DNA of 64,000 nt, from contig OZ252054.1 of NCBI GenBank assembly GCA_965248035.1, forward strand, positions 372,001 to 436,000, written 5' to 3'. This DNA comes from BJGV01 sp964194745. GTDB taxonomy: Bacteria; Pseudomonadota; Gammaproteobacteria; Burkholderiales; Nitrosomonadaceae. The notes under the pieces were generated by a model that saw nothing but the letters and a program-made list of their open reading frames with translations, was not told the origin of the DNA and ran no database searches. Below, one piece after another: positions 37,232-45,131 of the stretch. The position numbers and the translations under genes were made by a program. Position 1 is the first letter of the stretch, and every line of letters begins with the position of its first letter.

Positions 37232-37365
37232 TCAAACCTGAACACATCCCTTAATTGCTTGTTTGTAGGATGTTCACTGCAGTTTCTTAAGGGCTTGTCT
37301 GACTTTCTGACAAGAATACTTTTCGCAATTTCCTTTACTTCCTTCTCGGTTGGTCTGTGCTTCAT
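37186..37365 (-). CDS. Small basic protein at the end of element B
   Basis: 59 residues, MKHRPTEKEVKEIAKSILVR then KSDKPLRNCSEHPTNKQLRD and a basic/aromatic tail. The ATG overlaps the endonuclease TGA (ATGA), and its own TAA (37186-37188) lies in the terminal repeat, five bases from the element tip. The last 14-15 codons are therefore constrained by transposon-end function. It occupies the same slot as the 54-residue ORF of element A. It may be a regulator or accessory; no family is recognised. Confidence 0.6.
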   Translation of the reverse strand: MKHRPTEKEVKEIAKSILVRKSDKPLRNCSEHPTNKQLRDVFRFEKRPECQYISADLSI

Positions 37366-38090
37366 AATTTACTCCCGTTCACATACTGAACCAAGTTGGC
37401 CCAGTTAATTTGATTGTCTAAAGAGATCCGGTTTTCTCTAAGGAACGATCTAATTACTGCCCTGGCGGCTGTCTTTGCTTCTGTGAGCCCATTTTGGGCA
37501 TGCGTTGAAAATATACATAATATAGCAAGATAGGTGTCTTCCCATCCGCTAATCTCTTTCCAAAAATCAGATCCTACATAGGTATAGTAGTTTCCCTTGT
37601 TTATTGTGCCGGCATGTCCATAGCATACGCCTTCAATGCACTTTATCGGTATAACCGCGCCCTGAGTTACAATACGTTTAGCTCTGGTGAAGTAGTCTTC
37701 CATTTTCTTACGTTGGGACGAATTCCCCCAGTATCTGCCAGACTTTACCTGAATGATGGTTCTTATCCGACCTTCAACATACTCAATATCAATGCCCTCT
37801 GCCGTGGACTTCATGCCACCTTTACCAAATCGGCATATCACTACCGCGCACTGCTCTGCTAACGTACCAAACATGGTTTCTTCGCTAGACGACAAGTAGG
37901 CCTCAAGGATAGCTGTTGAAAAGCTCTCCTCATCATTAATCGCTCTCAAACAAAAAAGGTATGGATTCTTTCTTGTAACTAAGTCTTTAGGATTCAGGTT
38001 ATCTAACTTTCCTTTAATCTTATCTGCAAAATCAGCGACATGTAAACTTATCTCTGCTTCAGCCTGGCACCACCATTCAGGGTTGTTCAC
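37362..38090 (-). CDS. Type II restriction endonuclease of element B (PD-(D/E)XK, PmeII-like)
   Basis: 242 residues. FGTLAEQCAVVICRFGKGG (about 74-92), GIDIEYVEG with D101, and IIQVKSG with Q114 and K116 give an E...D...QxK active-site pattern of a PD-(D/E)XK nuclease. SGRYWGNSSQRKKMEDYFTR follows as a likely DNA-contact helix. From memory the overall pattern fits the PmeII-type endonuclease family, but this needs a profile search. The gene overlaps both neighbours by ATGA and directly follows its presumed partner methyltransferase. Confidence 0.8.
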   Translation of the reverse strand: MNNPEWWCQAEAEISLHVADFADKIKGKLDNLNPKDLVTRKNPYLFCLRAINDEESFSTAILEAYLSSSEETMFGTLAEQCAVVICRFGKGGMKSTAEGIDIEYVEGRIRTIIQVKSGRYWGNSSQRKKMEDYFTRAKRIVTQGAVIPIKCIEGVCYGHAGTINKGNYYTYVGSDFWKEISGWEDTYLAILCIFSTHAQNGLTEAKTAARAVIRSFLRENRISLDNQINWANLVQYVNGSKL

Positions 38091-38920
38091 AACTCTTTCA
38101 GTCTTTTACGCATCAACGCACAATAATCTTTGGAAAGGTCAATCCCTACCGAGTTTCGGTTTAGCTTGTGTGCAGCAATAATAGTTGTCCCCGACCCCGC
38201 GAACGGGTCCAGCACAGTGTCTCTTTCGTCCGTGAATAACCGTATAAACCAATTAGGTAGTGCCTCGGGGAACGATGCCGGGTGGCCTGAATTGCCGCAC
38301 TCAGTAGCCATGTGTAGTACGTTTGTAGGATAAGCCATCTCCCTGCCTTCCCAATTAGCCACACGCTTCCCAAACCCGTTTCCATGAGCGCTATCGTCAC
38401 GTCTTTTATCTGTATCAGACAGACTTCTTAAACGGGAGTCCTTCCAGTCTCCCATAGGCACACGTACTGCTCCTTGATTCATTTTGAATTTTTTATGCCT
38501 GGTAAAATGCAGCAAGCGTTCCCATGAGTCGCGAAAGCGATTCGGCCATTTACCCGGGTAGCTGTTTTTTTTGTGCCAGCAATACTCCTCTACCCAAAGC
38601 CAGCCCTGAGACCTAAGCCCCTGGATCAACTCAATCACGTAAGGATGCCGTTCTCCGTTAATGGCGCGTTCTTTGATATTCAAGACAAACGACCCTGAGG
38701 GTTTTAAGCATTTCTTTAATTGCTCCGTTCTGGGGAGCATCCAATCAACATATTCATTTGCACCCCCCCCCCTGTAATTGTCTTTTCTCTGATCCGCATA
38801 AGGGGGTGAGGTGATTATCAGATCTATAGTGTCATCAGGTATTTTCTCGGGAATAAGGGTTAGGCAATCCCCTTTATAAATCGAGGCTGTTTGCACCGCC
38901 TGTCCTAATACCACACTCAT
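38087..38920 (-). CDS. Beta-class DNA methyltransferase of element B (N4-cytosine or N6-adenine)
   Basis: 277 residues. Motif IV TSPPYADQ (37-44) precedes motif I VLDPFAGSGTTIIAAHKL near the C-terminus, the beta-class order. SPPY suggests N4-cytosine, but N6-adenine is possible. LKPSGSFVLNIKERAING and WPNRFRDSWERLLHFTRHKK are typical target-region segments. It protects host DNA against the adjacent nuclease. The start overlaps the transposase stop and its stop overlaps the nuclease start (ATGA at both). A run of ten C at 38763-38772 lies within the coding sequence at the early variable loop, a possible slippage site; the frame is open as given. Confidence 0.88.
   Translation of the reverse strand: MSVVLGQAVQTASIYKGDCLTLIPEKIPDDTIDLIITSPPYADQRKDNYRGGGANEYVDWMLPRTEQLKKCLKPSGSFVLNIKERAINGERHPYVIELIQGLRSQGWLWVEEYCWHKKNSYPGKWPNRFRDSWERLLHFTRHKKFKMNQGAVRVPMGDWKDSRLRSLSDTDKRRDDSAHGNGFGKRVANWEGREMAYPTNVLHMATECGNSGHPASFPEALPNWFIRLFTDERDTVLDPFAGSGTTIIAAHKLNRNSVGIDLSKDYCALMRKRLKEL
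38763..38772 (+). repeat. Homopolymer C run inside the element B methyltransferase
   Basis: An uninterrupted run of C (G on the coding strand) encodes Gly residues in YRGGGANEYV. Such tracts can vary in length by slippage and switch a gene on or off. As given, the frame is open. Confidence 0.55.
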
Positions 38921-39843
38921 TTTACCAACTCAGCATAAGGAAGTCTCTTGCCAGTCATGCTCTTGCACAAGCTCTTCATTCTGTCCTGCGTATCCCTGCT
39001 CACATTCCCCTCATTCAGCCTGAAGGTAACTTCATTTACATAGCGACCCAGGTGCTTTTTACTGAAGCTATGGTACACCCCATTGTAACCACGTTTCAAC
39101 AACGCCCATACGCTCTCTATACCATTAGTGTGCACCATTCCGTTCACATACTCTCTTGCTGAATGGTTTACACTTTGATAGTAAAACCCTTGTAAACCAA
39201 TATAGCCCCTGTGATTATCTGTGTAAACAGTTGAGCCCGCCTTAACGTGTCTAACAATCTTACCTTGCAAGGTAGCCTTGTCTGCTTTGGAAATTGGCAT
39301 AGCTTGTACCCGCCCGCCCCGCTCACGCATACCCATTACCGCAGTCTTGCCTACCGCACCACGACCAGCCTTTAGTTTCTTGTCATTGTGTTTGTTTGTT
39401 TCTTTGCCGCCGATGTAGGTTTCGTCTGCCTCAACGATACCAGAAACCAAAGAGCCGTCTTGTGAGCAAGCCTCACGGATGCGGTGCCCAAGGTGCCATG
39501 CCGTCTTTTGTGTCATACTCAATTCTTTAGATAATTGCAAACTTGAGATCCCTTTTCTTGCGGTCAATACATAATATATTGCTACCGCCCATTTCCTCAG
39601 GCTCAATTTTGATGATTGCATAATCGTCCCGTTTCTGACAGTAAAATGTTTCCGGCAATCCCCGCACCAATACGTATGATTCTTAGCCTTAGCCCGGCTG
39701 ATTCTATCAGCGCAACTACAATGCATACAAACTCGCTTATGGTTCCAAAGAACTTCTTCAAACCAATGTACTGCCTTTTCTTCGGTATCAAATCTTTCTA
39801 ACAATTCCATGATGCTTATGGTTTTGGCTACGTGCTTTTTCAT
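38917..39843 (-). CDS. IS1595-family (ISXO2-like) transposase of element B
   Basis: 308 residues, ATG with CGGAG upstream. The zinc ribbon is CMHC ... CGDC, then the ISXO2 domain: EADETYIGGK, VYTDNHRGYIGL and HTNGIESVWALLKRGYNGVY, ending KSMTGKRLPYAELVK. It shares the whole domain plan and the GRGxVGK and TGKRL motifs with element A's transposase but is clearly diverged. Its TGA overlaps the methyltransferase ATG. Passenger translation is therefore tied to transposase translation. Confidence 0.94.
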   Translation of the reverse strand: MKKHVAKTISIMELLERFDTEEKAVHWFEEVLWNHKRVCMHCSCADRISRAKAKNHTYWCGDCRKHFTVRNGTIMQSSKLSLRKWAVAIYYVLTARKGISSLQLSKELSMTQKTAWHLGHRIREACSQDGSLVSGIVEADETYIGGKETNKHNDKKLKAGRGAVGKTAVMGMRERGGRVQAMPISKADKATLQGKIVRHVKAGSTVYTDNHRGYIGLQGFYYQSVNHSAREYVNGMVHTNGIESVWALLKRGYNGVYHSFSKKHLGRYVNEVTFRLNEGNVSRDTQDRMKSLCKSMTGKRLPYAELVK

Positions 39844-39872
39844 ATCGACTCCGTTGTGCTTAGTATATGCGG

Positions 39873-39901
39873 ATTATAATATGAAAAGGCCTGAATGTCA
39901 A
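39873..39901 (-). promoter_or_regulatory. Consensus sigma-70 promoter of the element B operon
   Basis: Minus strand TTGACA (39896-39901) and TATAAT (39873-39878), exactly 17 bp apart: both hexamers match the consensus fully. The -35 lies inside the 51-bp terminal repeat and the -10 just outside it. A transposase bound to the end would therefore cover the -35 and could self-limit expression. Confidence 0.88.
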
Positions 39902-39933
39902 TATATTTCTGCGGATTTAAGTATATAATTCCC
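39883..39933 (-). repeat. Right terminal inverted repeat of element B
   Basis: Exact inverse of 37181-37231 (51 bp), ending ...AATTCCC. Contains the -35 of the element promoter. Confidence 0.93.
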
Positions 39934-39941
39934 TTTCATTT
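39934..39941 (+). repeat. Target site duplication of element B (right copy)
   Basis: TTTCATTT, identical to 37173-37180. Confidence 0.88.
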
Positions 39942-40163
39942 TATTTATACGAGAACAGCATAATAATGCGCCTCACTTTAACAAGCGACTATCCTCCTCT
40001 TCGATAGGCTCTATCCTTTGTACCCCTGCTTTTCCTACTATACAACGTGAACCGTAGCAAAATCATAGGTGCGCTAGTTTTTTCGTATCGAAACCAAACT
40101 TTTAAAGTTAAGAAGCTCTTGATGACGGGATTAGTTATTGATGAGTATATTGATGGGTACAAC

Positions 40164-40190
40164 AAAAAGCGCCTATAAAAGCGCTTAATT
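40164..40190 (-). terminator. Rho-independent terminator of tRNA-Ser
   Basis: AAGCGC (40167-40172) pairs with GCGCTT (40181-40186). On the minus strand the stem is followed by TTTTTG (A-run 40164-40168 on plus). It lies just past the tRNA-Ser 3' end. Confidence 0.75.
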
Positions 40191-40200
40191 GCTTGTTACT

Positions 40201-40293
40201 TGGCGGAGAGAGAGGGATTCGAACCCTCGATAAGCCTTTTGAACCTATACTCCCTTAGCAGGGGAGCGCCTTCGACCACTCGGCCATCTCTCC
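40201..40293 (-). tRNA. tRNA-Ser (anticodon GCT)
   Basis: 93 nt including CCA. The acceptor stem GGAGAGA pairs with TCTCTCC; the anticodon stem CTCCC/GGGAG encloses CTGCTAA with anticodon GCT. A long variable arm and the T-arm GGTTCGAATCC are present, as in class II tRNAs. It reads AGC/AGU codons. Confidence 0.97.
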
Positions 40294-40308
40294 ACGAGAA
40301 AAGGCGAC

Positions 40309-40337
40309 AGAATAGCGGTTTACGACTTCTCGGTCAA
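40309..40337 (-). promoter_or_regulatory. Promoter of tRNA-Ser
   Basis: Minus strand TTGACC (40332-40337) and TATTCT (40309-40314), 17-bp spacer, ending 15 bp before the tRNA 5' end; GTCGCC follows the -10 as a GC-rich discriminator. Confidence 0.7.
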
Positions 40338-40363
40338 ACTAGTATGCGGCTTTCAACAAAATT

Positions 40364-41593
40364 TTAGGGCACTTGATCCAGATCAAAAGATTTGTGAAGT
40401 ATACGCACTGCGAGCTCCATGTATTTCTCGTCCACAATTACGGAAATTTTTATCTCGGAAGTGGAAATCATTTGAATGTTGATACCCTCTTCCGCTAAAG
40501 AACGAAACATTTTACTGGCGATACCAACATATGAGCGCATACCTAAACCCACCACAGACACTTTGGCTATCTTGTCGCCTCCGACCACCTCTCGCGCACC
40601 GATGTGAGGTTGTACCTGACTCTTGAGAATGTCCATCGTTCTAACAAATTCATTACGATGTACAGTGAATGAAAAATCTGTCGTACCGTCGTAACCAACA
40701 TTTTGGATTATCATATCTACATCGATATTTGCATCGGCCACAGGGCCAAGAATCTGATAAGCAATACCAGGACGATCTGGTACGCCCAGTACGGTGACCT
40801 TGGCCTCGTCATGGTTAAATGCAATACTCGAAATAATCGCCTGCTCCATATTTTCGTCTTCCTCGAAAGTAATCAAAGTTCCTTCGCCTCCTTCTTCAAA
40901 GCTTGATAGCACTCGCAATCTAACCTTGTATTTACCTGCGAATTCAACGGAGCGTATTTGCAGAACCTTGGAACCGAGGCTCGCCAACTCCATCATTTCT
41001 TCAAAGGTAATGGTTTTAAGTCGCCGTGCTTCTGGCACTATACGTGGGTCAGTAGTATAAACACCATCCACGTCTGTATAAATCTGGCATTCCTTAGCTT
41101 TAAGCACTGCTGCCAGCGCTACACCAGTTGTATCAGATCCACCACGACCTAATGTCGTAATACTACCGGTATCATCCACGCCTTGGAACCCAGCCACTAC
41201 CACGATATACCCAGCATCTAGATCCGCGCGTAATTTGTCTTCATCAATCTTAAGTATGCGTGCTTTGTTATAGGCGTTGTCAGTATGTATCCGTACTTGT
41301 GCTCCGGTATAGCTTCTGGCTTTGAAGCCCATCTCAAGAAGCGACATCGACAGTAGAGCCATGGAAACCTGTTCGCCAGTAGAAACCATGACATCCAGCT
41401 CTCGTGGATTAGGGTTATTCTGAGTCTGCTTGGCCAAAGCGAGGAGCCGATTGGTTTCTCCACTCATGGCAGAAACTACCACTACCAGTTGGTGTCCCAA
41501 AGATTGGAATTTTGCTATTCGACAAGCGACATTTTTAATGCGCTCCGTACTTCCAACCGATGTGCCTCCATATTTTTGAACGATAAGCGCCAC
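40364..41593 (-). CDS. lysC: Aspartate kinase LysC
   Basis: 409 residues from a GTG start (VALIVQKYGGTSVGS); an upstream ATG at 41671 would add 26 residues without likeness to the family. KYGGTSVGS (ATP/aspartate site), VVVSAMSGETNRLL, GRGGSDTTGVALAAVL and two C-terminal ACT domains (about 265-409) are seen. It phosphorylates aspartate, the first step to lysine, threonine and methionine. The ACT domains usually bind lysine and threonine for feedback inhibition. The frame is intact. Confidence 0.95.
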   Translation of the reverse strand: MALIVQKYGGTSVGSTERIKNVACRIAKFQSLGHQLVVVVSAMSGETNRLLALAKQTQNNPNPRELDVMVSTGEQVSMALLSMSLLEMGFKARSYTGAQVRIHTDNAYNKARILKIDEDKLRADLDAGYIVVVAGFQGVDDTGSITTLGRGGSDTTGVALAAVLKAKECQIYTDVDGVYTTDPRIVPEARRLKTITFEEMMELASLGSKVLQIRSVEFAGKYKVRLRVLSSFEEGGEGTLITFEEDENMEQAIISSIAFNHDEAKVTVLGVPDRPGIAYQILGPVADANIDVDMIIQNVGYDGTTDFSFTVHRNEFVRTMDILKSQVQPHIGAREVVGGDKIAKVSVVGLGMRSYVGIASKMFRSLAEEGINIQMISTSEIKISVIVDEKYMELAVRILHKSFDLDQVP

Positions 41594-41710
41594 GATTACT
41601 AGTGTTTCTCCGTAATTACTTATAAATATAGATATTACCTGATTCCTAGAAAGAACACTAAACATGTACAATACTATCTATAAAAATATAAACTGTAGAG
41701 AACCTAAATC

Positions 41711-41995
41711 ATGAAACTCTTTGATGAGATATCTAACCTCAGTAAGATTCGCCGTAAATTACACCTCAGCCAGTATGATTTCTGGAATAAGGTTGGAGTC
41801 ACCCAAAGTGGTGGGTCACGCTATGAGAATGGGCGAAACATGCCGAAAGCGGTAAGAGAACTGGTACGACTAGTGCACATCGAGAAAATCGATCTATCCA
41901 AAATCCGGAAAAATGATCTGATCGTTGCTGGGTTGCTTAAAACAAAGAATCCAAATTTGTATAAAAGCCTAAAAGAAATGGCTAAATTAAAATAG
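41711..41995 (+). CDS. Small helix-turn-helix (XRE-like) regulator
   Basis: 94 residues. KIRRKLHLSQYDFWNKVGVT then QSGGSRYENGRNMPKAVREL is a helix-turn-helix of XRE/phage-repressor type: LSQ-x-FW-x-KVGVTQSGGSRYE is a common betaproteobacterial form with a conserved ENGR. The C-terminal 35 residues are Lys-rich. It diverges from lysC and converges with the radical SAM gene. The target is unknown. Confidence 0.8.
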   Translation: MKLFDEISNLSKIRRKLHLSQYDFWNKVGVTQSGGSRYENGRNMPKAVRELVRLVHIEKIDLSKIRKNDLIVAGLLKTKNPNLYKSLKEMAKLK

Positions 41996-42077
41996 TCTTG
42001 ACTAGATATCTACTAGAACTGGAGGGCTACTTCCAGTATTTAGTCGAATTAAATTAGGAGAGACAGGGATAACCGCG

Positions 42078-42938
42078 TTACATGTTAAGTTTGACAGTAA
42101 GACCAAGGGCGTAAATTTTCCTGCCAAAGGACTCCATCCATCCTTGAGTAACCTTTGTGAGTCGTGGCGCCTCCGGTTGCATCGAAGAACGCTCAAGTCC
42201 ATATAGCAACACTCCTTTTAGTGGAACCCTTTCCCGCAATAATTCCTCAATAAACTCTAGATAGGCCTTAGTTTCTATTTTGGTGGGAGGTTTGCCATCA
42301 GTTTTAAATACACAGGTTTGGAGCCAAGTTGGGCATAATGATGCGGCTAGTTGTAGATTGTTACGAAGTTGTCTAGAGCTTATTCGAGTATTGTTAATAT
42401 GCTGCCTCCCTACGCGCGTAACACTATCTAGCTTGAACCAGACTTCACCGTTAAGCTTTGCTAACCGTCGTAACCCCGCCTGTACATTAGATCGATCAAT
42501 CAGGCTCCCGTTTGTAATCAACACCAGTTTGAGTTCTTTAAGTGAATCGAAGTCATGCTTCACTTTCCCAATTAGATCTATCACCTGTTCAAATTCCTTG
42601 GAACTGGTAGGCTCACCGTTTCCAGATAAGGCAATATCCCTGATGCGCCTAGCACCAGGTGTAACCTGTTCCTGCATGAAAGAACCGTACAATATTTCCT
42701 GCAGAAAAGTATAAAGCTCTGTTTCGAGCCTGATTAAATCAATCACCGGTGCCGCCCCGCGCTTTAGCTCTGGTACTTGGCAATAAATACAGCGCCAATT
42801 GCAAGCATTATTGGGATTAAGGTTGATTCCAACCGACACACCTCCAGCACGACGCGAAACTACAGGATAAATATAGGTTAGCCCAACATTGTCACGACTG
42901 TGGTCGGTGACATTCAATAGTTTGGAAGCACGCTGCAA
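42078..42938 (-). CDS. Radical SAM protein (COG0731-like)
   Basis: 286 residues from a TTG with AGAAGGA 8 nt upstream; a start at 43010 would extend 24 residues into queD coding sequence. ACNWRCIYCQVP carries the CxxxCxxC that binds the 4Fe-4S cluster. GNGEPTSSKEFEQVIDLIGK (GGE-like SAM motif), LITNGSL and VWFKLDS follow the radical SAM barrel. The reaction is not known. Being head-to-head with queD suggests, but does not prove, a role in deazaguanine or tRNA modification. It is longer than QueE, so not simply that enzyme. Confidence 0.82.
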   Translation of the reverse strand: MQRASKLLNVTDHSRDNVGLTYIYPVVSRRAGGVSVGINLNPNNACNWRCIYCQVPELKRGAAPVIDLIRLETELYTFLQEILYGSFMQEQVTPGARRIRDIALSGNGEPTSSKEFEQVIDLIGKVKHDFDSLKELKLVLITNGSLIDRSNVQAGLRRLAKLNGEVWFKLDSVTRVGRQHINNTRISSRQLRNNLQLAASLCPTWLQTCVFKTDGKPPTKIETKAYLEFIEELLRERVPLKGVLLYGLERSSMQPEAPRLTKVTQGWMESFGRKIYALGLTVKLNM

Positions 42939-42954
42939 TGTTACAATCCTTCTT

Positions 42955-43404
42955 ATGTTAATCTCCAGTAAATTGGAATTCGACGCCGGCCACCGTATCC
43001 CGTCCCACAATAGCCAGTGCCGCCATCTTCATGGCCACCGTTATGCTGTTGAAATTACCTTATCTGGAGACATTATCACTGATGAGGGTATAGCCAAGCA
43101 AGGCATGGTAATGGATTATTCAGAAGTAAAGCAAATTGCCAAAGACGCACTGGTAAACAAGTGGGATCACGCTTTTCTAGTGTACTCAGGAGACGTACAG
43201 GTACTGCAATTTCTGCAATCCATTGAGGACCACAAGACGGTAGTGCTGGATATGCCACCTACAGCGGAAAACCTAGCTCTGGTCGCATTTAACATACTTG
43301 ATAACGCCTATCAAGATAACTACGGCAACCACCTCCGGCTAGAACAAGTCCGCTTGTTTGAAACGCCCAATTGCTGGGCCGACGCAATTCGGGGAAGAAT
43401 TTAA
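42955..43404 (+). CDS. queD: 6-carboxy-5,6,7,8-tetrahydropterin synthase (QueD)
   Basis: 149 residues from ATG TTA ATC (MLISSKLEFDAGHRIPSHNS); earlier in-frame starts would extend antisense into the radical SAM gene. AGHRIPSHNSQCRHLHGHRY has the zinc His residues and the catalytic Cys; WDHAFLVYSGD and PTAENLA supply the other His and Glu. It converts dihydroneopterin triphosphate to 6-carboxytetrahydropterin on the queuosine pathway. There is no clear ribosome binding site, so translation may be leaderless or the start uncertain. The two divergent starts are only about 16 bp apart. Confidence 0.92.
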   Translation: MLISSKLEFDAGHRIPSHNSQCRHLHGHRYAVEITLSGDIITDEGIAKQGMVMDYSEVKQIAKDALVNKWDHAFLVYSGDVQVLQFLQSIEDHKTVVLDMPPTAENLALVAFNILDNAYQDNYGNHLRLEQVRLFETPNCWADAIRGRI

Positions 43405-43684
43405 CTTATTCTGGTAATCAGCAGTGTTTGGCTCGATAAAATTATCTCTATTTACCAACTGATTCCTCCATTATCACCATATTATTTTGAATGAAACTGC
43501 CTACGAACTATTTGATATTATCTAAATGATAAAAATATACAGAAAATAAGTTTGCGCCACTTTGTAGAGCGCTTCTGTCTTTTACAAGAAAGTGATATTG
43601 TGCTGTAAATGTCATGAAATAAAGATTACAGCCCGTGTACAAGAAGTATTTGAATTCGAAACGAAATTACTAAATTGAGATTCA
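43405..43684. other. Intergenic between queD and the PhoH-family gene
   Basis: 280 bp, AT-rich; presumably holds the promoter of the PhoH-family gene. No motif is strong enough to call. Confidence 0.35.
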
Positions 43685-45118
43685 ATGAGTGCTAAAAAAC
43701 CAGTTTCTCCTTCTACAGTAATAACCCATTTGCGTGCCAATCCAAAACTGTTCGTACTTGACAGCAATGTGTTGATGCACGACCCCACTAGCCTATTTCA
43801 CTTTCAAGAACACGATATTTATATACCAATGGTAACGTTGGAAGAACTAGATGACAATAAAAAGGGTATGTCAGAAGTAGCGCGAAATGCACGTCAAACT
43901 AGCCGTTTTCTAGACGTGATTATAGGCAGTGCAGTTACTGATATTGACCATGGCATTTCGCTAAAATTACATGGTAACAAAGATGCAACCGGGCGATTAT
44001 TTCTACAAACCCGAGCAGTTAGCGCAGACTTACCTGTACGATTGGCGAGTGGAAAAGCGGATAACCAGATTATTGGGGTAGTAAAATTCTTACATGAATC
44101 TCACCAAAAACGCAAAGTGACGCTAGTTTCTAAAGACATTAATATACGTATAAAGGCGCACGCACTTGGACTAGCAGCAGAAGATTATTTTAACGACAAA
44201 GTTCTGGAAGACACCGATCTGCTTTTTTCAGGGATCTTAGAACTACCGACTGATTTCTGGGACAAGCATAGTAAGGAAATGGAATCATGGCAACAATCCG
44301 GTCATACTTTTTACCGGATACGTGGGCCGTTATGTGTCAATTTTCTAGCCAATCAGTTTGTGTATCTGGAACACGAAAAACCATTTTATGCACAGGTCAA
44401 GGAACACATCGGTAAAACAGCAATTTTGCAAACTCTTAAGGAGTTCACTCACCTGAAAAACAATGTGTGGGGAATCGTCGCACGTAACCGTGAACAAAAT
44501 TTTGCACTAAATCTTCTTATGAACCCTGAGGTCGATTTTGTAACACTACTTGGGCAGGCAGGCACTGGTAAAACATTGCTAACTTTGGCTGCCGGTCTTA
44601 TGCAGACACTAGAACACAAGGTGTATTCGGAAATTATCATGACTCGCGTCACTGTACCAGTAGGGGAGGATATTGGCTTTTTACCTGGTACTGAAGAAGA
44701 AAAAATGACCCCATGGATGGGTGCGGTGGAAGATAATCTTGATGTTCTATGCAAAACTGACAACGAAATTGGCGAATGGGGACGTGCTGCCACCCGTGAC
44801 CTGATTCGCGCGCGCATTAAGATAAAGTCTCTTAATTTCATGCGTGGGCGCACCTTTATTAACAAATTCTTGATCATCGATGAAGCACAGAACCTCACGC
44901 CAAAACAAATGAAAACACTCATCACACGTGCTGGTCCTGCCACAAAAGTAGTGTGCTTGGGAAATATCGCACAAATAGATACGCCTTACTTGACCGAAGG
45001 AAGTTCAGGCCTAGTCTATGTAGTAGATCGCTTTAAAGGATGGAATCACAGCGGACATGTGACGCTTCAACGTGGAGAGCGATCCAGACTAGCAGATTAT
45101 GCTACTGAAGTATTATAA
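43685..45118 (+). CDS. PIN domain-PhoH fusion ATPase (PhoH2/YlaK-like)
   Basis: 477 residues. The N-terminal PIN nuclease domain (FVLDSNVLMHDP at 23-34, EELDDNKKG, ASGKADNQIIG, VTLVSKDINIRIKA) has acidic residues for metal-dependent RNA cleavage. After a linker comes the PhoH ATPase: GQAGTGKT near residue 290, VTVPVGEDIGFLPGTEEEKM, FLIIDEAQNLTPKQMKTLIT (Walker B) and GNIAQIDTPYL. Such fusions are RNA helicase/ribonucleases, often linked with toxin-like RNA decay. It converges on dnaB with a 13-bp gap. Confidence 0.92.
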   Translation: MSAKKPVSPSTVITHLRANPKLFVLDSNVLMHDPTSLFHFQEHDIYIPMVTLEELDDNKKGMSEVARNARQTSRFLDVIIGSAVTDIDHGISLKLHGNKDATGRLFLQTRAVSADLPVRLASGKADNQIIGVVKFLHESHQKRKVTLVSKDINIRIKAHALGLAAEDYFNDKVLEDTDLLFSGILELPTDFWDKHSKEMESWQQSGHTFYRIRGPLCVNFLANQFVYLEHEKPFYAQVKEHIGKTAILQTLKEFTHLKNNVWGIVARNREQNFALNLLMNPEVDFVTLLGQAGTGKTLLTLAAGLMQTLEHKVYSEIIMTRVTVPVGEDIGFLPGTEEEKMTPWMGAVEDNLDVLCKTDNEIGEWGRAATRDLIRARIKIKSLNFMRGRTFINKFLIIDEAQNLTPKQMKTLITRAGPATKVVCLGNIAQIDTPYLTEGSSGLVYVVDRFKGWNHSGHVTLQRGERSRLADYATEVL

Positions 45119-45131
45119 GGTTCAGTTTCCC

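Larger units (their letters stand above)
37181..39933 (-). mobile_element. Element B: IS1595-type transposon carrying a type II restriction-modification cassette
   Basis: 2753 bp with 51-bp perfect inverted repeats and an 8-bp target duplication (TTTCATTT). Minus-strand operon: consensus promoter in and next to the right repeat, transposase, beta-class DNA methyltransferase, PD-(D/E)XK endonuclease, 59-residue ORF. Every junction is an ATGA overlap, so almost no non-coding DNA remains. It lies between a decayed repeat protein and tRNA-Ser, apparently in non-coding DNA. All four frames are open, unlike element A, so the RM system could be active. Confidence 0.93.

Noticed and set aside
40201..40293. 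tRNA-Ser near element B considered as an integration site
   Set aside because: Element B has its own target duplication 260 bp away, the tRNA is whole, and no integrase or tRNA fragment is present.
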